DNA of 64,000 nucleotides from positions 23,608,488 through 23,672,487 of the forward strand of contig OZ029917.1 of NCBI GenBank assembly GCA_964023275.1, given 5' to 3'. The translations under genes and the position numbers were made by a program. Under the pieces are notes generated by a model. That model saw nothing but the letters and a program-made list of their open reading frames with translations. It ran no database searches and was not told the DNA's origin. This document shows positions 1 to 33,315 of this stretch, piece after piece. Numbering within the stretch: position 1 is the first letter of the stretch; the number at the start of each line of letters is the position of its first letter. This DNA is from Norana najaformis. Lineage: Eukaryota > Annelida > Clitellata > Crassiclitellata > Hormogastridae.

Positions 1-227
1 TTACTCACAATGTCGCAGAAATTCGTGTTCATATGATTCAACTTTCTCTCTATCCATATTAACTAAGGAGCATTCTTATCCGATGCTTTGTGAAGTTTGG
101 CCTGTGTGCATGTCAATGGTTTCATTTCCGGTCCAGTGGAATTCATTAGGACCACCTACGCCTAATTTATGCCCCAATTTCATTCAGACTCGACTGACTC
201 ATAAATTACTTCTTCTGTGTTTGTGGG

Positions 228-228
<1 letters not shown>
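1..228. other. Left-edge non-coding sequence
   Basis: AT-rich single-copy-looking sequence with no convincing ORF, splice-flanked exon or repeat that I recognise. It may be an intron of the aquaporin gene whose last exon lies at 3435-3650, but no upstream aquaporin exon is visible. Confidence 0.4.
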
Positions 229-307
<79 letters not shown>

Positions 308-385
308 GACAGAAACAGAAACAGAGACACAGAGATACAGAGAGAGGCAGAAAGAAAGAGAGAGAGAGTGAGACAGATAAAGACA
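229..385. repeat. GA/GACA compound microsatellite
   Basis: About 20 GA units run into about 9 GACA units and then a degenerate AGAC/AGAA tail. Both strands translate to Arg-Glu-Thr-Asp or Ser-Leu-Val low-complexity ORFs, which are artefacts. Confidence 0.9.
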
Positions 386-739
386 GAGATGAGACAGCTC
401 TTTACAGCAACTGTTATAAATACACTCGACGATGAACTTAGCCTAAGTTGGTGACAACACGTCATTGTCCCATCCAGGCCAACCTGCTTTGAAAAACTTG
501 TATAACATTACGCATTGTACTGTGTATATTGCTATGCATTCTAATGTAACGTAAGGTGATTAAATACCGAAGAATAGTCAAGTCAGAGGGGATGTCGATG
601 GATACAGTATGAGGGGAAAAATCGATTGCCAGGAGACTAGAGAGGCAAGGAGATAGAGAAGCCGTTACGGTAAGGTACAGTAGGCCTAAGGTGTGTTTAG
701 GCTGAGAGAAGTTGGAAGGCGGCGTATTGAATGGATCGT

Positions 740-935
740 GGCGGGACAGGGTAGCCGATTAGTTAGAGCGCTTGGCTTGTTATGTGAAGGGTACGGGTTC
801 GGGACTCCCCTGGGACGGTTATTGTGTAGGAACCTTGAGCAAGTCCGTCACTTACACCTGTTCAGCGCCATAGATTGATGCTTTGTCATTAGATAGTGGC
901 GCTTAATAAATGCAGAAATAATATATAATGATCAT
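740..935 (+). mobile_element. tRNA-derived SINE copy with LINE-type tail
   Basis: A polymerase III promoter-like head is visible: an A-box-like stretch (tagccgattagttagagcg, about 751-769) and a B-box-like stretch (gggttcgggactcc, about 794-807). It is followed by the phrase ccttgagcaagtccgtcactt, common in the 3' parts of LINE2-tailed SINEs, and by an A-rich end near 910-935. A functional tRNA is unlikely because stems and anticodon arm do not pair properly. Confidence 0.6.
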
Positions 936-1632
936 GGTAAATTTCTCGAAGATGTGAGTCTTCATCGACGCATAGAAGGGCTTACGGTAAAGATACTGGA
1001 TGGACGACAGGTAGGATTGAAAAACGAAGAATTTTTAAAATTACAATGCGGAAAACTGATCGGTCAGAGTACTTTGCATGAGTGATTGAGGGACGGATCG
1101 TGAGTGATAATGATACCTTGTGTAAGGACGATCTTAGGACGATCGGGTAGAACGGGGAGGCCGGATGGTTAAGGGTTTACAAAGATGAGTGGTTTGGACC
1201 ATGGCAGAGGAGAATTATGCAATAGGTTAGTTAAAGAATTTTTAATTGAATAAGTTGGAGAATTTTCAGCCCGTACAGTGATTTTAAACTATGACAAGTA
1301 CGGTGATGCATTTTTAACCCGATTTTCTACTTTCTGACTTTTGCTTCATATGTGACCTTTGCCGCATTCCATCCATGCTCGGTTTCTAAACCGCCTCTAC
1401 ATCGATACATCTATTTGATAGTGTTAATGAGATATTGGGTTCGTTTAATAGAGATCCGCTTCTCGCGCGGACATTGATCCACGATTGCAAAGCCCCGCGT
1501 GGTAAGGATCCGTATATATGCCTACTGTATGATGCATATGTTCCAACAAATATATGTTCATACTGCGCTACAAAAATATTTGTTCTCTTTAGATCAAGTA
1601 CACTGGATCGAGTATGAATCCAGCAAGGACTT

Positions 1633-2050
1633 TTGGGCCAGCCGTTGTCACGGGAATCTGGACGGATCACTGGGTATGTCAACTATAAGTTAAACCCATA
1701 CAAAACTGAGTTTCTCCTTTTTGGAACTGCACAGCAGCTGAATAAATTTAGCTCTTTGAATTCCGTCTATCTAGGCATCTGTAAAGTACAACGCAGCTGT
1801 TCATTCCGCAATTTAGGTGTTGTGTTTGACTCCAACCTATCATTCAGTGAACACATTAATTCTGTATGTAGATCTGCTCAATGCCACATTCGTGATATCC
1901 GTTGGACTAGGCGCCAGGTTCCCTTCTTTCCCTTGGTTTGTTTGACTGATGCCCTGGTCTCCAGCCGTCTTTACTACTGAAACTCGGTTCTTACTGCCAT
2001 TTCAAAAGCTAATTTGATGAAGCTTCAGAGTCCAAAATGCATTGGATATG
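1633..2050 (+). pseudogene. CR1-like non-LTR retrotransposon reverse transcriptase remnant
   Basis: The translation holds the phrase LNPYKTEFLLFGTAQQLNKF, then NLGVVFDSNLSFSEHINSVC, then ALVSSRLYY, in the order seen in the C-terminal part of CR1/L2-type reverse transcriptases (the block after the catalytic motif, through the DALVSSRLDYCNSL motif). A TGA at 1978-1980 replaces the expected Cys codon, and the same frame continues beyond it as NSVLTAISKANLMKLQ, so this is a nonsense-broken fossil. No endonuclease or YADD motif is present, so it is a 5'-truncated piece. Confidence 0.75.
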
Positions 2051-2994
2051 AGCACTGTCGCGGCTATAAAAAATATGTCTACATACACACACGTTGTCTA
2101 AATGCAGCGATTCTCACTGTATTCACATGTTATTTACATTAGCGATGTTAATTGTTTTACATATACAGATTAAATGCGACTCTAGGTTAAGTGTAGACAA
2201 GTATACGGCGTAATTATGTAATAGGCAGCATCAATGTATATATGTGTGTAGGCTATATAAATATGTGCTAGCATCATAGGGCATAAAATTATTAATACTA
2301 GGCATTGGGGAAGCTATTCGCTGTGCATTAGAAACTATATGGAAAGCAGGGAGTCAGGCTGAAGTGATTTGTAAATAACGGTTGACTCTGAGTCGTTTGA
2401 TCAGAAGCAGACGAATTTATTGAGGCGCGGCAAGACAAAACCGCATTTTTACATCAGTACGCAATTCGCCGAGGTCGAAGGATGTTTCTCGAAAATTCAC
2501 TCTTGAACTCCGGAATGACTGAGAAAGAACGATGAAATCGACATTTCAATCGATAGAAAGACGGTCGCCTGTGCCGTGGTATCCAACGATTTGAGTAAAA
2601 TGTGCTTCGGAGGAAATGTCGAAGTCGAACTGTAATAGTTCGTCAGTGAAATTTTGCGATTCAGAGACTGTCACTGTTCTGAGGTGAAACTAAATGAAGT
2701 CTGGTCAGCTTAAATGCGAGGGACTACGATCGACATCAAAGTCGAGTAAATCCATGAAGCATTGAATTTGCATGTGAAGAAGCTCTGGTGAGAAAGGACA
2801 GCAGGTGGCGATCGTTCAACAGATATTACTACAACCTAAGATTCCAACGAGGACAAGCAGAAGAGAATACTATTCTTCGAAGGGTCTATACAGCTAAGGA
2901 CTAAATTACAAACCAGAGACACAGTTGGATCGAACATGTCATCTGAAGGAGGTTCTATAGATTAAGTATAAAATGATATATCCATATTTAATTT

Positions 2995-3075
2995 GGTGCT
3001 GGCTTAGATAGGGCTAGTTATGTACAGCGCCCTTTTCTTCGGCCTCGGCCGTGTTACGGCGCTATATAAATTGTC

Positions 3076-3106
<31 letters not shown>
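2995..3106 (+). mobile_element. Probable LINE/SINE 3' end with ATT tail
   Basis: The stretch ending ggcgctatataaattgtc runs directly into about ten TTA units (about 3076-3105). The same gcgctata(t/c)aaat plus simple-repeat ending recurs near 16450 and 15985. This is the usual form of CR1/L2-type 3' termini, so I read it as the 3' end of a dispersed retroelement, possibly the one whose coding remnant lies at 1633-2050. Confidence 0.45.
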
Positions 3107-3434
3107 GAATAGACCAGACAGTTGGTATATAAATCAACTTGTGTTGTGACTACTTGTTAAAGGCAAGTTGACTGTGATGTGAACATTAAACAACCAGTAT
3201 AATTGAAAGAGCTAGTTTATTACAAATCCAATTACAGATACACTCTATTTCTGCTATATCACCAATATATTCATATTGCAAAGTTATTCGAACGGTAAAA
3301 ACTTTTATTAAGGCACTCGTTACCGGCTTTGTGAGTTGATGCCCGTTCTGTACTAGTTAAAATAGACAATGTGCACAGGACGTGCACAATTCACGTAGGG
3401 CCATTTAATTTTATTTGCCCCTCTGTTAATTTAG

Positions 3435-3650
3435 ATCTACTGGTGTGGTCCAGTTTTGGGTGGAGTCGTAGGAGGGTTGGTCTACGACTTCATCTTCGCC
3501 AGCGACGCCTCAACGACCAAGCTGAAGCGCTTCGTTCTGACGAGCATACAGGAGGAAAATGGCGTCAATAGCGACAAATACTACGAGCTGAGCAAGAACA
3601 AGGACGAGAAGGAAAACCTCAGAGTAATCGAACTAGAGGCTTCCGTCTAA
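3435..3650 (+). CDS. Aquaporin, last coding exon (C-terminus only)
   Basis: An intron acceptor (ttaatttag) ends at 3434 and the exon reads in phase 0 to a TAA at 3648-3650, giving 71 residues plus stop. It opens with IYWCGPVLGGVVGGLVYDF, the classic start of the sixth transmembrane helix of water-channel aquaporins (MIP family; the W-x-GP-x-xGG pattern). After the helix comes a hydrophilic cytosolic tail of about 45 residues with many Lys, Glu and Asp, ending ELEASV. The NPA motifs, the aromatic/Arg filter and helices 1-5 are on upstream exons not found in 1-3434, so they lie beyond the left edge or behind a long intron. The subfamily (AQP1/4-like versus another orthodox water channel) cannot be decided from this piece. 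An orphan exon left by rearrangement is the alternative. Confidence 0.8.
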   Translation: MYWCGPVLGGVVGGLVYDFIFASDASTTKLKRFVLTSIQEENGVNSDKYYELSKNKDEKENLRVIELEASV

Positions 3651-4650
3651 GTCTCTCTCCATCCTGCACCAGTACATGTAGCCATCAGCTAGATCTATAG
3701 AATTCTTTGCATGTAATACAGAGTTGGATAGATGAGCGTTAGAGACCACATCACAGCGGAACTCTGTGCTTTAAGAAGTCTTTGCATTTATTTCTTTGCA
3801 AAATGCAATTGTGCCTATAGCTTGCTCTTTCGCTTATAAAAACTTAAGCACATGCCAGATTTTACTTTGTTTTTCGTCGCAGGTAGTCCTTAATATTTAT
3901 TCTGAGTTGCGTATTGTCGCTTTCTTTTGTCAGGTAGTCGTCAATGTAAATGTAAACTTAAAACTCAGGAATTTCTCAGCGCCACATAAAAGACGCCTCA
4001 GGGAGACAAGCTTATTCACCGGCGATATATAAAGTCCGCAAGAGCGAGATTGATTGGCCAGCTTCGGTGCCAAGTCAGAATTCGGGATGTCAAACCAACA
4101 TGGTGCTATGGTGGAAATCGTTGGTTATGGTGGTCATGGGATGATGCTGGAGTTGAAGCAGGATAAAGTTCGGTTTTCAGTCTTGAGTGAAAAGTTACAG
4201 GAGAGAGGACAAGCGGAAGAGTGCTCGTACTGACACGTGGAAAAGGGTGTGATCAAACTGAATTTGAGAATTTTTAAGTTTGAGAGAGAAGGAAGAGCGG
4301 AGACTGAGATAGAGTAAGGTATGAGAAATATCGAGTAGTTTTCGGCTGTTGGACAGTGAATAGCTGTAAGATGGCTGAGAAGTTTGAAGTGCATTTTAGG
4401 TAGGAGATAGGATTTTGTAGTCATTCGTGCAGGCACACGAGTTGTCTAAATACGTTATTTATATTATTAGATACGTGTAAATTTATTTATATTTAGTAGA
4501 TAGTCGTACACAAACATTATGTATGTATTGTGCTTCAAACTACGTCCTTTGGTTTATATCGATGTTTATAAGATGTATACTGTACAGTCATCTATTTGGT
4601 GAAATTTGCAAAGATATGAAATGTTGTTTTATACTATATCTAAATAAAAG
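3651..4650 (+). other. Probable aquaporin 3' UTR with AATAAA
   Basis: About 1 kb without a credible exon follows the aquaporin stop codon. An AATAAA hexamer at 4643-4648 is the first good polyadenylation signal. A 100-codon open frame on the minus strand at 4134-4436 has no recognisable domain and purine-biased composition, so I leave it out. Confidence 0.4.
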
Positions 4651-5530
4651 GTAAATGAAATGTCGTATGCATTTATATTTTAGAACTCGATTGCTTTTAA
4701 AAGGCAACTATTATATAGTAGGCTTCTTATTATGTATTGTGTAATAGAGACATATGTTTTACAAGAGGTTCGACTATACATAATACTTAATTTGAAGTTA
4801 CGCATTTTAGGACAAAACTATAGAAATTGATTGCATAGCCTCGGAATCCTTTGAAAAAGTAAGCACAAACAATGAACACTTAATTTTTCTGAACTGTTCT
4901 TGTCTGATCTGAGTCTATATAGTCTTAACATAGGTCGATATAGGCTAAATAGGGCCTACACTCGACGGATTGCTTATAAGACTTAGCAGTCATTTATTAA
5001 ATCGAGCAATATTAAGTCATTTTGAACAGAGAGCTCATAAATCTACTGAAGACCGAAAGACTTTAAAGATAAATAATAGGTAACAGCAAGAAAAGCCTTA
5101 GGAATCTCTGCAACCTATTTATTGACCCTGTGAAAAGATATTTGGAAAAGGCTTAGCATTTACATTTTGCTCAACCAATGGCTGGGTTTGAATGTTTAGA
5201 AATCTCTGTAATAAAAATAGGGGCAGAGTCCAGCCCTAATAAAACGACTTTAATCGAATTTGTATGAATTCGCGAGTCACAACCCATGAAAAAGTATCGG
5301 TTAAAATGCCCTACCAATTTAAACGACCGTTGCATAATGGATGAAAATAATTTCATGCGTTGCAACTGAAGTAGCATGAAGGAAGACGAGTTCTGCGTGC
5401 GAGGCAGTCTACAGTGGACATGCAAACTCGATCGCTCAGCCTAAGTTTTTATCTAAAGTGGTGAATGCATGAATAAAAAGGGTTATCCAAGCACAGAGCA
5501 GAGGCCTCTAGTACATTAACCGTCTGGAAC
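4651..5530. other. Intergenic sequence, nothing recognised
   Basis: AT-rich sequence with short ORFs only. No repeat, splice-flanked exon or element boundary could be supported. Confidence 0.4.
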
Positions 5531-5539
5531 CCCGTAATA

Positions 5540-6135
5540 ATGACAGGCTGCTGGTCAGTATTTCTAAAGATCAACTTGTTTCACGTGCAGTTATAGTGGC
5601 CCATGCACCGACCAATGAGGCCTATGAGAAAGTGAAAATGCCTTCTACAACTGAGAAGAAGATGCCTTCTACAACTGAGTAAAGATGCTGTCTAAAATTG
5701 AGTAGAAAATGTCTTCTACCATTGAGAGGCAGATGCCTTGAGCCTAACACGTACAAGTGATTTCATTGTGTGTTTGGTAGATTTTAATGGGGTTTATGGA
5801 AGTGGAATCCCCAAAGACAACAGGGGACGATTACTGCAGTTCTGTACTGCTGCCAGGTTTCTCATATGTAGTTCATGCTTCAGAGGTGATATATCCATCG
5901 GGTTACGTGGTTTCCAAACGATGGAGGCGCAAAGATGGAGATCGATAACGTCCTGATTAACACCAGATGGGGAGGGCTGTTACCAACTGCAGCGTCTCAC
6001 GCAGGCTGGAATGTAATTTCGATCACAGAGCAGTTGTCGCTACTCTTTCGACCAGACTGAAGGCGATAACCACAGGCACAAAGGCTCCCATGCTAGATAA
6101 AACATCAAGCGGCCAAGGTTTTCTTAAGATCAACA
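5540..6135 (+). pseudogene. RTE-like LINE endonuclease remnant
   Basis: Scattered over three frames are phrases of the apurinic-like endonuclease of RTE-type LINEs (the craniofacial-development-protein-like ORFs): VAHAPTNEAYEKVK at about 5600, CLVDFNGVYGSG at about 5770, NRGRLLQFC at about 5820, IDNVLINTRWGG at about 5942, and NFDHRAVVATLSTRLKA at about 6016. They occur in family order (APTN, DFN, GLN/GRLL, ID, SDH/DHR) but need at least two frameshifts and pass through stops, so the copy is dead. A local 24-bp tandem repeat interrupts it. Confidence 0.6.
5635..5738 (+). repeat. Degenerate 24-bp tandem repeat, about 4 copies
   Basis: Copies of a unit like atgccttctacaactgagaa follow one another with increasing divergence (tgtctaaaattgag, tgtcttctaccattgag). 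The array sits inside the RTE-like endonuclease fossil. Confidence 0.7.
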
Positions 6136-6294
6136 GGGTAACGGTATTCATGTAATTGTCTATGCACGATAGCAATTCTAACGCCGCTCTAGAATGCTAG
6201 CTGTTCTTGCAAGGATATAGAATTTCCGAATGAAACAAACGAAAGCCAAGTTGTTAACTTGTTATATCATGTAACTGTGCAAAGTAGTGCAACA

Positions 6295-6600
6295 GTCTAG
6301 TGCACCATTGGCGTTCAGGACCCTCAACCCACAGATCAGGGGTTCAAACTTCCTCTCGAACTAAAGTAATTTAACGAGGCCATCATCTTCGAGACGAGTG
6401 CCACCTTAAAATGGAATAAGCACATGGTGCTTCCAAATTGTTTACTAGCGCTCTCTAACGAATTCGGTTATATACTGAGTAACTCGACTACACACTGTGG
6501 ATATGAAGATTAGTCGGCACTGAAGTTCGCTGGCCATCCTCCCGACCTCATAAGCCGAAGCTAAGATAATTCCGTCGCTAACAATTGCAATTTATACCCA
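6295..6600 (+). mobile_element. Dispersed SINE copy (family A)
   Basis: The head carries agtctagtgcacc and a B-box-like ggggttcaaacttcc. The body carries gctctctaacgaattcggttatatactgag and ctggccatcctcccgacctcataagccgaagctaag. The same parts in the same order occur at 26144-26415 and, inverted, at 37045-37300, which defines a roughly 270-bp family. Confidence 0.6.
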
Positions 6601-6694
6601 TAGCTGCCCCGGTTTAGATATTGTGCTATATTACGCCTCTACAGAAATCAACTGAAAACAAGCGATGCTGCTGTTCTGTGATGATGATTATTAC

Positions 6695-6815
6695 ATCGCT
6701 GATGATACTGACGATGATGATGATGGCTATGATAATGATTGACGACGACGACGATGATAATGACGACGACGACGATGATGATGATATTGATGATGATGGA
6801 GGAGGAGAAAGAGGA
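6695..6815. repeat. GAT/GAC trinucleotide-rich tract
   Basis: Imperfect gatgat/gacgac tract. It translates to an Asp-rich ORF without coding support. Confidence 0.85.
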
Positions 6816-7099
6816 GGAAGGTTGACTTAAAAGAGTGGTCTATCTCTTCTGTACGGTGAAAAGGCAGCAGAATTTGTCGGGTAAAGCAACTCCAGGACAC
6901 GGTTAACCACTTCTACTGCCATGTTTTGCTTCTGACTTCAATCATGAGTGCGCCTTAAGGACTAAAATATGGCCCACAGCATCCACAAAGACTATGCGAA
7001 CATCATATATCCGCTAATTATAAATGCACAACTATCTTTCGTAACGTTGCCTAGGAATATCAACGTAGGCCTACAGTGAATACGATTTGCTTCCCACAT

Positions 7100-7105
7100 T
7101 TAATG
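7100..7105 (-). terminator. Candidate polyadenylation hexamer for the RGS22-like gene
   Basis: Plus-strand tttaat reads ATTAAA on the minus strand, about 130 bases downstream of the RGS22-like stop codon. It is the nearest hexamer of this type that I see. Confidence 0.3.
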
Positions 7106-7234
7106 AGACAACCAGTTAAAATATATTTAAAAAGTGGCAATGAGAACGAGATGATTGGCTTGTTTGGCTTCATTCTAGTTTTTCCTAAAAGCCTCCAAGA
7201 GCCTACAACGACTTTCCAACAAGAGCTCTTAGGC

Positions 7235-30234
<23,000 letters not shown>

Positions 30235-31190
30235 GGCACTTGATGATCAAAAGAATATGTGCTCCAATGTAACCTATAAAACGGACGGCCTTGCTTCACA
30301 CTTCGTAAAAGACGATGATGGTCATGCTGATGTAGACAACGACCACGAAAACAAAGACGACGACCAAAATGATGACGACCAAAATGATGATGAGATAACG
30401 ATGGTGATTAGATGAAAATGACAACGCTGACGAAATGATGATGGCGAGATGATGATGACTACGACTACTGTGGTGGTGGTGGTGATTATGACTAGCAATA
30501 ATGTTAAAACAGTGAGATAATTGCTCAACATTAGTCCCTCCAAGTTAACCCCGAAGGTAGCATTGGGTGTTGACGTGGTTAAGCCACTTCTGTTAGCCTC
30601 AGCATATGAGAAAGGGTGCCAGTCCTTTCTCTCGCCGTATGGTCCTCTTGTAGGCAGCGTACAATCGATATACTCCTTTTATAACCGATTTCACGCGAGA
30701 CCGCTAGTGGCATTGAAGCCTATATATATATACTCTTCTTGTTTGTAAGTATTCCTACTGTATATCAACAAATAACTTCTAGGTTCAAAGTCCAGCACAC
30801 AAGGAGGTCTACTGCGCCGCAGATAACTACCACCACGATGCGGTTCTTGTCGATTGCTTACGATTAATATAACCCTTAGGTCCAGCGCATTGCCTTGCTA
30901 TCAAAATATGCTTTTACTAAGATGTGCATATTTAATAACGATGTAGCAAAGCCTATAGATTTTACATTTACACTATTACCAAATATTCTAAAATTCTAAA
31001 CAAAATATCTAAGAAACTGCATTGGTCACTAAGTTACAAGATTTTGTTGACTGTGTGTCGTAGTAACGCTCTGCGATAACTCAGTCTATTTACAGTGTGA
31101 ACGGTTCATGACGTTTGTTTATGAAAAACGTAACGAACAAACGTAACCGTGGTGACCACAGTTATCGATGCCGAATAGTGATCTTGTGGC
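30235..31190. other. Divergent intergenic region, proximal to the RGS22-like start
   Basis: This should contain the RGS22-like promoter. I see no TATA box that I would defend. The part at about 30565-30650 matches the 3' portion of SINE family A in inverted orientation (gttagcctcagcatatgag and gccagtcctttctctcgcc). Confidence 0.4.
30380..30490. repeat. GAT-rich degenerate tract upstream of RGS22-like exon 1
   Basis: Imperfect gatgatgat/gacgac and gtggtggtgg runs begin about 150 bases upstream of the proposed RGS22-like start codon. Confidence 0.75.
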
Positions 31191-31839
31191 GCCTCCTTGG
31201 TGAGTGAGCTTGGAAACATGCAACAAAACACTTATTTTAAATCCCCGTTCCACTCACGAGGTCGGGATTAAGGGGCAAATGGACCCGATCCCCTAGAATT
31301 GACCGCTTATTGAACATTTATTAAATTGTAGTCACACAACATTGCTTCAATACATTCTTAGCTTTATCTGTCACATCATCTGACTTTTTCCATAAAACAG
31401 TCGTTTGCAAATTTCGTATTGGACACTAAGGCTTAACCCAGTAATGCTAAGCTTCAACTTTTTTCACACTGCATAATTTTATGCACAGAAATATGAAAAT
31501 TAGTTTCATCTAGTATCCTGTATTGTGCAAATCTATATTTTAAGTAGTCAGTTTGAAATTTGCCTGTAAGAACATATTTAAAGTCAAAACTTTCCACGAG
31601 ATATCTGTTTAAGAAAACCATGGTCTTTAATTAAAGCAGAGCAGATGAAGGGTCCCTTCTTGCGAAGCTATTTCTGCTGAACAACACTTGTTAGGCTTCA
31701 ACAGCAAGCTGCCGTAACAACATTTCATAGCATCGGAATCATAACACTGAGTCACAACAAATTTTATCAAAAGTTTTGCTTCTTGAAAACTTTTTGGTGA
31801 TGACGATAGACATCTTCAAGCTGAACACAAACACGAGAT

Positions 31840-32240
31840 TATCTTCTATTGATAGTTCAAATGCACAATGAAGCTGACATATTGCATTAGTTCAACGAAG
31901 CCAAACGTATTTTGCTGCTGATTTTCGCATGCTTTCCATGTGATTTTCTCTAGCCCCATTAGCAAATCGTCAAACCGCTTGTCATTGATGACGTGTCTGA
32001 TTTGTGGACCAATAAAAACGCCTTCTTAATCTTAGCTTCAGTTATTCTTGGAAATATCGTTCTCGGATGTCAAATTCCTTTACCTTCCTTGTTCATCGCT
32101 TTCACGAAATTTCTCATCAGTCCGAGCTTCACATGAAGAGGAGCCAAGTGTCGGCAAGTGGTTCATGTGACACGCTTTTCTGCCATGGAACTAAACGCTT
32201 ACGGAGTTGAATCTCAGTTAGCATGTAGCATGCATGACCT
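31840..32240 (-). pseudogene. Decayed transposon-associated ORF
   Basis: On the minus strand, across frameshifts and stops, read LAPLHVKLGLMRNFVKAMNK and, lower down, GVFIGPQIRHVINDKRFDDL. Phrases of this kind (LHxKLGLMKNFVKA, EGVFxGPQIR) recur in highly repeated ORFs of arthropod and cnidarian genomes that I associate with mobile elements. I cannot name the superfamily. A TGA follows the first phrase, and the copy is clearly dead. Confidence 0.45.
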
Positions 32241-32379
32241 TTAGCCTCATCAACGGCTTGCAGTTTACGAAGGGCCTTCAATGTGGAGCTGGCTCCGATG
32301 CGGCGGAAGGGAGCCTACCCAGACGAGTAGGCCCCTATATCAACCTCCAGGCAAGGTTCGAGGTGACATGGCCATAACC

Positions 32380-32470
32380 AAGGGCGCATTCTACAGCCGC
32401 CTGTCAAAGAAAGGGATTAACGACGAAGACTGCTAACACACTCAGCGGGTCTGGGAGGTATTTTTACTCG
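32380..32470 (+). pseudogene. Fragment resembling element-encoded family B DNA polymerase
   Basis: In one plus-strand frame read AFYSRLSKKGINDEDC, a stop, then HTQRVWEVF. The phrase FYxxLxxxGIxDEDYxHAxxVWxxF is characteristic of the region before the exonuclease/polymerase core in protein-primed B-type polymerases carried by large invertebrate self-synthesising elements (Polinton-like and related). Only about 27 residues survive and one codon is TAA, so the assignment is tentative. Confidence 0.35.
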
Positions 32471-32615
32471 TTTTAGCTGAGTTCGCTAGGGGCGCAAGTA
32501 GCGCAACAGTCTCGAAATAAATTTCTGATCTGGCGAGGATTAAAATCACCGACTTTTCGAATGAGTCAAGCATGCTTACCACTAGACAGAGCGTACCCCG
32601 GGGAAGCTAATCAAG
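32463..32615 (-). mobile_element. SINE family A copy, inverted
   Basis: On the minus strand the tRNA-like head (tctagtggtaagcatgcttgactc) is followed by cttgcgcccctagcgaactcagc, matching the body of the 26144-26415 copy. Confidence 0.6.
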
Positions 32616-32885
32616 GTACTTACAAGTTGAATTTGAAAAGGATTTAACAAAAAATATATACGATGTTGGGATAAATAATCAAGATGACTATTTAATTAGA
32701 ATAGTAAATAGTACTTGTAGGAAACTATTTAAATACTATTTAAATTAGTAAATAGCTGTAGACTATTGCAAATGCCACAAAACTATTTTAAAACTATCTA
32801 ACTATTATCGGTTTCAGTTACAGATAATTGTTTAGAATGCTCGCAATTTCCTATTTCATTAACATTCAGTTAATAGTTCTGGTTA

Positions 32886-33303
32886 ACTTAAATGCTAGAC
32901 AATCATCCACGAACTAAGGCAGTGTTTCTGCTCTTCAACACAAGCATTCCATCCCTTGCTCCAGTAGAGAGACTATTTAGTAATGCGGCACTAATTCCCA
33001 TGAAGAAAAGGAATCGCTTATCTGATGAAACTTTTGAACAGTTGCTCTTACTTAAAGAATTTAAAGTTATTAATAATAAGTCAATAAATGAGTCAATAAT
33101 TACATATGCAAATTTTAATTTATTCTTTGCAGACTGGTGGTTTACTATTTACTTTTTACTAAATAGTAAATAGGCATCTAGGCTATTTTTAAATACTATT
33201 TCAGTAAGTCCTTTTACGTAACTATTTTAAACAGTGTAGTAAATATTTATGGACTATTTAAATATATTTTAAAACAATTTACTATTTAACTAGTACCCAA
33301 CTC
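32886..33303 (+). mobile_element. hAT element 3' remnant between 12-bp direct repeats
   Basis: It contains the last coding part of a hAT transposase and ends in actagtacccaactcta, whose complement (tagagttgggtact) has the form of a hAT terminal inverted repeat. The 12-mer tagttctggtta flanks it at 32874-32885 and 33304-33315. The interior 3' part is rich in the motif actatttaaata. No matching left terminal repeat is visible, so most of the element has been deleted. Confidence 0.55.
32892..33173 (+). pseudogene. hAT transposase C-terminal dimerisation domain
   Basis: A 93-residue open frame carries LFNTSIPSLAPVERLFSNAA and then LIPMKKRNRLSDETFEQLLL, the conserved hAT C-terminal dimerisation signature (S-A/P-x-x-ER-x-FS followed by KRNRLS). 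The catalytic DDE residues and BED finger are absent. After the signature the frame reads into AT-rich non-coding element sequence. Confidence 0.75.
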
Positions 33304-33315
33304 TAGTTCTGGTTA

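Noticed and set aside
4134..4436. 100-codon minus-strand ORF
   Set aside because: No recognisable domain and strong composition bias from a purine-rich plus strand; lies in the probable aquaporin 3' UTR.
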